This document shows, piece by piece, positions 22,655-30,206 of a DNA stretch of 64,000 bases. Source of the DNA: Amycolatopsis alba DSM 44262 (lineage in GTDB: Bacteria; Actinomycetota; Actinomycetes; Mycobacteriales; Pseudonocardiaceae); contig NZ_KB913032.1 in the NCBI RefSeq assembly GCF_000384215.1, positions 7,215,605-7,279,604 of the forward strand. The letters are read 5' to 3'. Under the pieces are notes generated by a model. It was not told the DNA's origin. It made no database searches and was given only the letters and a program-made list of their open reading frames with translations. How positions within the stretch are numbered: position 1 is the stretch's first letter; each line of letters begins with the position of its first letter. Position numbers and translations under genes: made by a program.

Positions 22655-23473
22655 TTACCCACGCGCAGGCAGCCGCCACCAGGCGAGGAACTCCGGATCA
22701 CCCAGGCGGGGCTGGGCGTAGGCGGGGATCGACCCGGCCCGTCCCGGCAAGCGCTCCACCGTGTCCGGGCCGGGCGCGGCGCCCGGCGCCCAGTCGACTC
22801 CGCGCAGCACGGCCGCACCGGCGAGGGCGCGGTGCCGGTCCAGCCCGGCGGAGACGCCGTCGGGAGCCGGGCCCGTCACGCGGACGACGCCGGCCGCCCG
22901 GTCTTCCCACCACGACCGGACCAGTCCCGGTGGCGACGCCGCGAGGTCGGCGGCGTCGGGATAGGTCAGCGACGGCACCGGCTCGGTGAGCACGCGTTCC
23001 ATGTGCACCTCGGACAGCGGCTTGTCCGAGGCCGCGAAGTGCCGGACGCTGCGATAACCGGCGCTGGTGTAGAAAACCGGGTTCCCCCGCTCCACGACCG
23101 CGTCGAGCACCACGTGTGACGCGCCTGCCGCGAGAGCGTCGGCCTCGATGGCCCGCAGCAGCCGTCTGCCCACGCCGAGACGACGGGCCCGCGGGGACAC
23201 CGCCAGCCTGCGCACCGACCACGCCCGCCCGTCCGGCAGGGCGCGGACCGTGCCCAGCAGGACCGGTCCCGCGGTCGCGGTCCACAGCCGGTGCCCGCCG
23301 TCGAGGTCGGCCAGTACGCCGGCCGCGTCCTCCTTCGCGCCGTCGGCGACCGGAAGCCCTGGAACGAGATCGCCCGACCGGTAGGCGGCGCTGGTGAGCT
23401 CGGCCACCCGCCGGGCGAGTCCGCCGCTCACCTGCGTCTCGACGGCGATCGTCAAGCTATCCACTGTGGACAC
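22655..23473 (-). CDS. GNAT-family N-acetyltransferase
   Basis: 272 aa starting with GTG at 23473. The middle contains the acetyl-CoA binding motif of GNAT enzymes: VRRLAVSPRARRLGVGRRLL (R-x-x-G-x-G), followed by AAGASHVVLDAVVERG and a Y-GY segment (FYTSAGYRSV). About 110 C-terminal residues have no recognised motif. It is the first gene of the operon with the terminal NRPS, 92 bases upstream of it, and divergent from the next NRPS. It could acetylate the product for self-resistance or tailor an amine-bearing precursor; both are guesses from position. Confidence 0.85.
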   Translation of the reverse strand: MSTVDSLTIAVETQVSGGLARRVAELTSAAYRSGDLVPGLPVADGAKEDAAGVLADLDGGHRLWTATAGPVLLGTVRALPDGRAWSVRRLAVSPRARRLGVGRRLLRAIEADALAAGASHVVLDAVVERGNPVFYTSAGYRSVRHFAASDKPLSEVHMERVLTEPVPSLTYPDAADLAASPPGLVRSWWEDRAAGVVRVTGPAPDGVSAGLDRHRALAGAAVLRGVDWAPGAAPGPDTVERLPGRAGSIPAYAQPRLGDPEFLAWWRLPARG

Positions 23474-23637
23474 TCAATCCCCGCCTCACGCTCGGTGGTT
23501 GCGGACCGAATGTCGCAGAACTCGCCCTCCCGGACCTGTAGGGGTAATGCCGGACTCGTGTCCGCGCACCCGAAAAGGACATGGTGAAAGCCGCCTCGTG
23601 GGCGAGGAACCCTCCAGCACCGGGGAGCCCCATCACC
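23474..23637. promoter_or_regulatory. Divergent promoter region
   Basis: 164 bases separate the GNAT gene (minus) from the C-A-T NRPS gene (plus). No reading frame here looks real, and it must contain the start signals for both large transcription units. No clear operator was found. Confidence 0.5.
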
Positions 23638-26600
23638 ATGTCGATGCCGAATCCGCCAGCACGACCCGACGCCAGTCCGCACGCAGGCCTCGCCGAAGCG
23701 CGCAAAGCGGTTCTGGCGCTGCGGGAACGACAGCAAGGCCTCGGCCAGTCCGGGACCGGCCGCATCACGCCTGCCGCGCGGGACCGAAGGCTGCCGTTGT
23801 CGTTCGCCCAGCAGCGGCTGTGGTTTCTCGACCGGTGGGCGCAAGGCCGCCCGGTCTACAACTCCCCGCTGGTCCTGCGCCTGCGCGCGGACCTGGATGT
23901 CGACGCGCTGCGGCGCGCCCTGACCGACGTCGTCCGGCGGCACGAGGTGCTGCGCACCCGTTATCCCAGTGAGAACGGTGTGGCGTATCAGGAAGTCGAT
24001 CCGGCGCCGGAGCTACTGGCGTTGCCGGTGCACGACTTCTCCGGCGAACCGGATCCGGAAACCGCGGCCGCCGTCACCGTCGAACGACTGGTTCGCGAAC
24101 CGTTCGACCTCGAAGCCGGACCGGTCTTCCGGCCCGCGCTGACCAAGCTCGGACCGGCCGAGTACGTCCTGGTGCTCGCCATGCACCACATCGCAACGGA
24201 CGGCTGGTCGACCGCCATCGTCCTGGGCGAGCTGGTCACCAGCTATCAGCGAGCCACCACCGGCGCCGCGGCCCCGGCGCCGCTCCCGGTCCAGTTCGCC
24301 GACTACGCGGTGTGGCAACGCGGCTGGCTGGCGAGCGAGGCGCCGAAGGCTCAACTCGAATATTGGCGTGAGCAGCTCCGTGACCTGCCCACGCTCGACC
24401 TGCCCACCGACCGGCCCCGGCCCGCCGAGCGTTCCCAGGCGGGTGCGACCGAGGAGGTGCTGCTGCCGGAAGCGCTGGCCGGACGGCTCACCGAGGTGGC
24501 CAGAACCGAACGGGTCACCGAGCTGACCGTCGCGCTGGCCACGTTCACCGCGATCATGTCGCGCTACAGCGGCCAGTCCGACGTGGTCGTCGGCTCGATC
24601 TTCTCCGGCCGTACCCGGCCCGAGATCGATCCGCTGATCGGCTTCTTCGCGAACACCGTCGTGCTGAGGGTCTCGACCGCGGGCAACCCGACGTTCCGTG
24701 AGCTGCTGGCCCGCACCAGCGACACCGTCATCAAGGCGCACCTCAACCAGGACCTGCCCTTCGGCAAGCTGGTCGACGAGCTCGGCCCCGACCGCGATCC
24801 AGGGCGCAACCCGCTGTTCCAGGTTTCGTTCACCCTGCAGCACTCGAATGCGGAGTCGGCGACCGTCGGCGGGCTCGCGGCCGAGGTCTATCCCTTCCAG
24901 GTCGGCACCGCGCGGTTCGACCTCGCCGTCCAGCTCACCCAGGTACCGGGGCGGGGCCTGCGGCTGTGGGCGGAGTACTCCACGGAACTGTTCGACGTCG
25001 CGCGCATCCGGGGTTTGTTCGACCACTACCGGCGGGCGCTGGAGCTGTTCCTCGACGATCCGGGCCTGCGACTGGGCGGGCTTCCGCTGCTCGGCGAGGC
25101 GGAGTACCAGGCCATCGTCGTCGACGACAACCGGACCGAACGTGACTACGGCACTTCGGAGCTCTGCCTGCACCAGCTCTTCGAGTCCACAGTGGACCGG
25201 GTGCCGGACGCGGTGGCCAGCCGGTTCGGCGGCGTCTCGCTGAGCTATCGCGAACTCGACGAAGCGGCCAACCGGCTCGCCGCGCGGCTGATCGAGACCG
25301 GGGCCGGGCCGGAGACGGTCGTCGGGGTGCTGCTCGAACGCGGACCCGGCCTGCCCATCGCGTTCACCGGCATCCACAAGGCGGGCGGGGCCTATCTGCC
25401 GCTCGACCCCGACCATCCGCCCGCGCGCCGGGAACTGCTGCTCACCGAAGCGCACGCCGGGATCGTCGTGACGACCGAAGCGCTGGCAGGCAGCCTTCCG
25501 CCCGGCGTCCGCGCGGTCTGCGTCGACGATCCGTCGCTCGACAGCCTGCCTGCCACCCGGCCCGCGGTCGAGGTCTCACCGGACAACCTGGCCTACGTGA
25601 TCTTCACGTCCGGTTCGACCGGACGGCCCAAGGGCGTGCAGGTCTCGCACCGGTCGATCGCGAACTTCGCGCCCGCCGTGATCGAACTGTTCGGGCTCCG
25701 GGAAGGCGACCGCGTCCTGCAGTTCGCCAACCCGGCGTTCGACGTCAGCCTGTTCGACTTCTTCGGCGCGCTGTGCAGCGGGGCCACGCTCGTCCAGGCC
25801 CCGCGGTCGGAACTGCTGGATCCCGTGCGGCTGACCGAACTGATGCGGTCGGAGCGGGTCACCGTCACCGACCTGCCGCCCGCCGTGCTGCGCCTGCTCT
25901 CCCCCGAGGACCTGCCCGACCTGCGCGCGCTGTTCGTCGGCCTGGAAGCCTTCCCCGGCGAGCTGGTCAACGCGTGGAACACCGAGGGCAGGCAGTTCCA
26001 CAACGGCTACGGGCCCACCGAGGCGACGGTCGCCTGCGTGGACTTCCTGTGCCCGCACGAGCATCACGACGCGATGCCGCCGATCGGCGTGCCGATGGCG
26101 AACTACCAGGCCTACGTCGTCGACCGGTTCGGCCAGCCGGTCCCGTCCGGGGTGCCCGGCGAGCTGCTCATCGGCGGCGTCGGGGTGGCCAGGGGCTACC
26201 TGGACGCGCCGGGCCCCACCGCGGAGAAGTTCGTGCCGGATCCGTTCGGCGGCCCCGGTGCGCGGCTGTACCGGACCGGGGATCTGGTCCGCCGCCGCGC
26301 GGACGGGAACCTGGAGTTCATCGGGCGCATCGACAGCCAGGTCAAGATCCGCGGCCTGCGGATCGAGCCGACGGAGATCGAGCACGCCCTGCTGACGATC
26401 GACGGGGTCGACGACGCGGCCGTCGTGGTCTCCGGGTCGGGCGGCTCGGCCCAGCTGGTCGCCTATGTCGCGGGCGACGACTTGGATTCCGCGCGGCTGG
26501 GTGCCGAACTGCGCGGCATCCTGCCCGTCTACCTCGTGCCCACCCAGTTCGTGACCCTGGCGGAACTGCCTCGCGCCGCCAGCGGCAAGCTCGACCGCGC

Positions 26601-26949
26601 GCGGCTTCCCGGTCTCGACACCGGCGCCGTGGTCGTGGCCGCCGAGCCGCCGAGCACGGCTACGCAGCTCGCGGTGGCCGCGATCTGGCAGGAGATCCTA
26701 GGCGTCGAGGAAATCTCCCTCGGCGACGGGTTCTTCGCCATCGGCGGCAGTTCCCTCAAGATCACCCAGGTCGCCACCCGCGTTCACGAAACCTTCGGCG
26801 TCCGGCTGGAACTGCGGGAGCTGTTCCAATACGCCACCCTCGGCGAACTGGCCGAGCTCGTCGAGAAACGCGAGCTGGAAGACGTGTCGGCGGACGAACT
26901 GGCCGCGCTGCTCGACGAGGTCGATCCGGACGGCGGGCCGACCCGGTGA
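23638..26949 (+). CDS. NRPS module C-A-T
   Basis: 1103 aa. Start taken at 23638 (GGGGAG upstream); an ATG at 23581 is in frame but badly spaced from its AAGGA. Domains: C ([14 protein letters not shown], catalytic [19 protein letters not shown]), A (VIFTSGSTGRPKG, FDVSLFDFF, NGYGPTEATVAC, YRTGDLVRR, AASGKLDRAR), T (DGFFAIGGSSLKITQ, Ser in GGSS). The hand-read pocket is D-V-F-D-F-G-G-V-A. Asp235 indicates an alpha-amino acid, and Asp at 278 would suit a basic or amine-bearing side chain, but I do not recognise the code. It heads an operon with two acyl-CoA-dehydrogenase-like genes that may oxidise its carrier-bound residue. Confidence 0.94.
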   Translation: MSMPNPPARPDASPHAGLAEARKAVLALRERQQGLGQSGTGRITPAARDRRLPLSFAQQRLWFLDRWAQGRPVYNSPLVLRLRADLDVDALRRALTDVVRRHEVLRTRYPSENGVAYQEVDPAPELLALPVHDFSGEPDPETAAAVTVERLVREPFDLEAGPVFRPALTKLGPAEYVLVLAMHHIATDGWSTAIVLGELVTSYQRATTGAAAPAPLPVQFADYAVWQRGWLASEAPKAQLEYWREQLRDLPTLDLPTDRPRPAERSQAGATEEVLLPEALAGRLTEVARTERVTELTVALATFTAIMSRYSGQSDVVVGSIFSGRTRPEIDPLIGFFANTVVLRVSTAGNPTFRELLARTSDTVIKAHLNQDLPFGKLVDELGPDRDPGRNPLFQVSFTLQHSNAESATVGGLAAEVYPFQVGTARFDLAVQLTQVPGRGLRLWAEYSTELFDVARIRGLFDHYRRALELFLDDPGLRLGGLPLLGEAEYQAIVVDDNRTERDYGTSELCLHQLFESTVDRVPDAVASRFGGVSLSYRELDEAANRLAARLIETGAGPETVVGVLLERGPGLPIAFTGIHKAGGAYLPLDPDHPPARRELLLTEAHAGIVVTTEALAGSLPPGVRAVCVDDPSLDSLPATRPAVEVSPDNLAYVIFTSGSTGRPKGVQVSHRSIANFAPAVIELFGLREGDRVLQFANPAFDVSLFDFFGALCSGATLVQAPRSELLDPVRLTELMRSERVTVTDLPPAVLRLLSPEDLPDLRALFVGLEAFPGELVNAWNTEGRQFHNGYGPTEATVACVDFLCPHEHHDAMPPIGVPMANYQAYVVDRFGQPVPSGVPGELLIGGVGVARGYLDAPGPTAEKFVPDPFGGPGARLYRTGDLVRRRADGNLEFIGRIDSQVKIRGLRIEPTEIEHALLTIDGVDDAAVVVSGSGGSAQLVAYVAGDDLDSARLGAELRGILPVYLVPTQFVTLAELPRAASGKLDRARLPGLDTGAVVVAAEPPSTATQLAVAAIWQEILGVEEISLGDGFFAIGGSSLKITQVATRVHETFGVRLELRELFQYATLGELAELVEKRELEDVSADELAALLDEVDPDGGPTR

Positions 26950-26960
26950 GCGGCGAAGCC

Positions 26961-28097
26961 ATGACCGGCACGGAGTTCCGTGAACGGCTCCGGGAGTTCT
27001 TCGCCGAAAAGCAGGTGCGGCGGGAGGTCGAACAGCTGCGCAGGCTGCCGCCGTCGGCGGAGACCGGGCGGCTGGAGGTCTACCGCCTGCTCGGCGAACG
27101 AGGCTGGCTCGCGCCGCACTGGCCGGTGGAGTTCGGCGGCCTCGGCCTCGGGCCCGCCGAGGCGGCCGCGCTGACCGAGGAGATGCTGCTGGCGGGCGTG
27201 CCCGACGATCTGCACACCCTCAGCATCGGCATCGTCGGCACGTTCCTGCTGCACAGCGGGTCGGCGGCGCAGAAGCGGGCGCATCTGCCCGCACTGGCCA
27301 GTGGCGAGCGGGCGGCCACGGTGCTGTTCACCGAAGCCGAGTGCGGGTCCGACCTCGCCGCGCTGCGCACCACCGCGAGTCCGGAGGGCGGTGGCTGGCG
27401 GCTGCGCGGTGCGAAGATCTACAACCAGAAGTCGCAGTTCGCCGACATGGCGCTGTGTGCCGCGCGCACACGGGACAGCGGTGTCGGCATGGACGGCATC
27501 ACCCTGTTCCTCGTGCCGCTGACCTCCGCGGGCGTGCATGTCGAGACGGTGCCGTCGCTGGGCAACGACCGGTTCACCCAGGTGGTGATCGACGGCCTGC
27601 TGCTGACCGAAGACGCCGTCGTCGGCGCGCCGCACGACGGCTGGACCCTGATGAACGACCTGCTGCTGCTCGAACGCACCGGCATCGACTTCCACGCCAA
27701 GGCCCGCGTCCTGTTCGACACGGTCGTCCGGCGTGCCGCGCAGAGCGGGAAGCTCGACGATCCGGCCTACTCCCACCCGCTGGCCGAGCTCGACGCCCGG
27801 CTGTCGGCGGCGGAGGCACTGGCCTGGCGGCAGGTCCGCAACCTCACGCGGGGTGAGCCGGATCCGGTCGGTTCCGCGATGGCCAAGTGGTACGCCTCGG
27901 AACAGGCCCGGCCGGTCCTGCGCGCCGCCGCCGAAGTCGACGGGCTCGACGCGGCCCTGTCGGGATGGGACGAGGACGCCCCCGAAGACGGGGTGCTGGA
28001 GGCCGCCTACCGCACCGGCCCCAGCCTCCGGCTCGCCTCCGGCACCTCCGAGGTGATGCTCTATCTGATCGCGGCGAGTGGACTGGGACTTCTCTGA
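26961..28097 (+). CDS. Acyl-CoA-dehydrogenase-like flavoprotein, subunit 1
   Basis: 378 aa from the ATG at 26961; a GTG at 26946 overlapping the NRPS stop (GTGA) is an alternative start five codons earlier. Family features: GWLAPHWPVEFGGLGL, FTEAECGSDLAALRTTA (FAD/substrate motif), GAKIYNQKSQFADMALC, LLLLERTGIDFH, and the C-terminal RLASGTSEVMLYLIA. The position equivalent to the usual Glu of YEGT-type enzymes is Ser, as in FadE-type members that place the base elsewhere. It is encoded directly after an NRPS module and before a second, shorter dehydrogenase, as in alpha/beta FadE pairs. Likely role: alpha,beta-desaturation of a carrier-bound residue or of an acyl group (inferred). Confidence 0.88.
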   Translation: MTGTEFRERLREFFAEKQVRREVEQLRRLPPSAETGRLEVYRLLGERGWLAPHWPVEFGGLGLGPAEAAALTEEMLLAGVPDDLHTLSIGIVGTFLLHSGSAAQKRAHLPALASGERAATVLFTEAECGSDLAALRTTASPEGGGWRLRGAKIYNQKSQFADMALCAARTRDSGVGMDGITLFLVPLTSAGVHVETVPSLGNDRFTQVVIDGLLLTEDAVVGAPHDGWTLMNDLLLLERTGIDFHAKARVLFDTVVRRAAQSGKLDDPAYSHPLAELDARLSAAEALAWRQVRNLTRGEPDPVGSAMAKWYASEQARPVLRAAAEVDGLDAALSGWDEDAPEDGVLEAAYRTGPSLRLASGTSEVMLYLIAASGLGLL

Positions 28098-29167
28098 TGA
28101 CCATGACGGCTGATCTCACGGCACTGTTCGACGACGAGACCACGCCGTTGCTGCGACGGCTCGGGCAACGCGCGCGAGGGGCGGGTGCCGACGCCGCACC
28201 CGACCCTGTCGATGCCGAAACCCGGCGGCAGGTGTGGTCGGCGCTGACCGGGCTCGGTGCCCTGTCCGGGCTGCGGTCCCCGGCCGAACCCGTGACCTTC
28301 GCTCGGCTGCTGGACGTCGCCGACCTGATGGGCGCGGCGCTGTACCAGAGCCCGTTCCCCGACACGGTCACCGCCGCCGATCTGCTCGGCGTCAGCGGGA
28401 AGACCGCGCTGCTGGACGGGATCACCGAAAACGGCCGGACCGTCGCGCTCGCGCTGCGGACCAGCGGCACCGATCATCCGGCGAGCCCGGCGCCGTGGCG
28501 GGTCTCCCCCGACGGCACGACCGTCACCGCGGTCCGGAAGTTCGTCGGGTTCGCCACCGACGTCGACGATCTGCTGGTACTCGGTACGGCGAACGGCCGG
28601 GTGTGCGCCGGGCTGGTCGCGGTCGACCAGCCCGGAGTCCTGGTGCGCCGTCAGGACGACGTGGCGGCCGGCGATCTGCACGCGGTGACGCTGGAGTCGG
28701 CCGCGGTCACCGGCGGCGTCTTCGACGTCGACGACGACTACCCCGGTGTGCTCGCCAGGGCCAGGGTCAGGCACGGGGCCTACCTGGTCGGCTCGGCCAA
28801 GGCGGCGGTCCGGCTCACCGGCGAGTACCTGCGGTCGAGGAACGCCTTCGGCGCGCCGCTGGCCAAGTCGACGGTGCTCGCGCACCGGCTCGCCGGGCTG
28901 GCCGCCGAGGCCGAAGCGGTCCGGGCCTTGGCCGACGCCGCCGCCGAACAAGGCCCGGACGCCCGGACCGGCGCGCGGATCGCGTTGCTGGCGGGCGAAG
29001 TCGCCCGGCGCAGCGCGGAGGAGTCGGTGCACCTGCACGGTGCGTTCGGCATGACCGACCGTTGCGACGCGCAGCTGTTCTACCGTCGCGCGCACATCGA
29101 CGGCCAGTGGTACGGCACCGCCACCGCCCTCCGCGCCGAACTCGCGGCCGCGCTGGCCAAGTCGTGA
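28097..29167 (+). CDS. Acyl-CoA-dehydrogenase-like flavoprotein, subunit 2
   Basis: 356 aa; the ATG shares a base with the preceding stop (TGATGA), so the two are coupled. It is the shorter, divergent type that partners a full-length subunit in heteromeric acyl-CoA dehydrogenases. Visible: a weak N-terminal half, then ARVRHGAYLVGSAKAAVRLT, GEYLRSRNAFGAPLAKSTVL (FAD-contact helix with R-x-x-FG), and C-terminal LHGAFGMTDRCDAQLFYRRA with QWYGTATALR. The TEAECGSD motif of subunit 1 has no clear equivalent here. Together they probably form one active enzyme. The operon ends in a strong hairpin at 29256-29314. Confidence 0.87.
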   Translation: MTMTADLTALFDDETTPLLRRLGQRARGAGADAAPDPVDAETRRQVWSALTGLGALSGLRSPAEPVTFARLLDVADLMGAALYQSPFPDTVTAADLLGVSGKTALLDGITENGRTVALALRTSGTDHPASPAPWRVSPDGTTVTAVRKFVGFATDVDDLLVLGTANGRVCAGLVAVDQPGVLVRRQDDVAAGDLHAVTLESAAVTGGVFDVDDDYPGVLARARVRHGAYLVGSAKAAVRLTGEYLRSRNAFGAPLAKSTVLAHRLAGLAAEAEAVRALADAAAEQGPDARTGARIALLAGEVARRSAEESVHLHGAFGMTDRCDAQLFYRRAHIDGQWYGTATALRAELAAALAKS

Positions 29168-29255
29168 GTGATTCGGGTCGTTAGAGCCAAGGGTGTTTCA
29201 GGTACCTGCTTGTGGTGCGCGGGTGGCGGTGTCGTGTTCGGGTGAGGTGGGCGAT

Positions 29256-29314
29256 CGTGTCGCGAAAGCCACTTTCGGGACATCAGACGTCGCGAAAGTG
29301 GCTTTCGCGACACG
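29256..29314. terminator. Bidirectional hairpin with perfect 22-base arms
   Basis: Arms at 29256-29277 and 29293-29314 are perfectly complementary around a 15-base loop. Each arm contains GTCGCGAAAG and its complement CTTTCGCGAC, the same core as at 8585-8607. It lies between the convergent acyl-CoA-dehydrogenase and sulfotransferase genes, where a two-way terminator is expected. No T-run follows. Confidence 0.8.
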
Positions 29315-29356
29315 CGGCCTGCGCAGTCTCTCGGTGGTCGTGAGCGGTCAGGACGG

Positions 29357-30085
29357 CTAGGCGGCGGGCACGAGGCGGGTGTCCCGCAGCAGGTGGTAGA
29401 ACGGCTCGTGGTGGTCGCTGAACGCCTTGAGTTCGGCGTTGTTCTCCACGGTGTCGGCGTACACCGTGGTCTTGTCGACGAAGCCGGAACTCTCGCTCAC
29501 CGCGGTGTGCCAGCGGCCCGACAGTTCCCACTCCGGCCGCGATCCCGGCGCCCAGTTCGTGGCTTCGGCGCGGAACGGGAGACCGGCCCGCTCGCAGTAG
29601 CCGCGCAGCATCGCCTCGGGCGCGCTCACCAGGTCGGCGGCATCGAGCACGACCGGCGCGCGGCCACCGGCGGCCAGCACCGCCTGGTGGAGTTCGTAAA
29701 GCCGCTCCAAGCCGAGATCGGAGCACACCATGTCCGGCTTGACGGCGTAGAAGGAGGCCGCGACCTCCGCCGGGGAGCGGATCAGGAAGGTGTGCTGGCC
29801 GCCGGCCAGGAACTCTTCGTCCGCGAGGACCTCGTCGTACCGCATATCGGTGGTGTCCTTGAAGAACACCGTCCGGGTGGCCGAGATCTCCCGGATCCGG
29901 GAGATCAGCTCACGGTGCGAGGTGATCTCGTCGCCGAGCACCTCGGTCCGGCCGTAGTCGACGATGTTGCAGAACGGCTCGTGCAGCGTGACGAGCCCGC
30001 CCAACTGGATCATCGAACGGAAGAAGGCCGTGGACCGGGACCGCGGTGCGGCCCACAGCGCGATCACCCGAGGTCGCTCGTTCAT
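29357..30085 (-). CDS. PAPS-dependent sulfotransferase family protein
   Basis: 242 aa from the ATG at 30085 (a TTG four codons upstream is possible). The N-terminal VIALWAAPRSRSTAFFRSM is the 5'-phosphosulfate-binding loop of sulfotransferases, and TFLIRSPAEVAASFYAV has the Arg/Ser of the 3'-phosphate site. The length fits small bacterial members. It lies between the acyl-CoA-dehydrogenase pair and the C-A NRPS, divergent from the latter, with PAPS made by cysD and cysN/C at 14387-17130. Next to DADH-type genes the simplest role is O-sulfation of a hydroxyl to create a leaving group for aziridine closure, as described for azinomycin-type pathways. Sulfation of the finished peptide is the alternative. 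Confidence 0.85.
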   Translation of the reverse strand: MNERPRVIALWAAPRSRSTAFFRSMIQLGGLVTLHEPFCNIVDYGRTEVLGDEITSHRELISRIREISATRTVFFKDTTDMRYDEVLADEEFLAGGQHTFLIRSPAEVAASFYAVKPDMVCSDLGLERLYELHQAVLAAGGRAPVVLDAADLVSAPEAMLRGYCERAGLPFRAEATNWAPGSRPEWELSGRWHTAVSESSGFVDKTTVYADTVENNAELKAFSDHHEPFYHLLRDTRLVPAA

Positions 30086-30206
30086 ACGCTCATCCAAGCC
30101 GCCCCCGGCGGAGCCGCTAAGTCAGGACAGTGCCCGACTTGTCTCCGTCTCCCGGCGCCGTGATGCTCGCAGCGGAGCTGCACGTCCACGGGGAGGAGTG
30201 ACCGGC

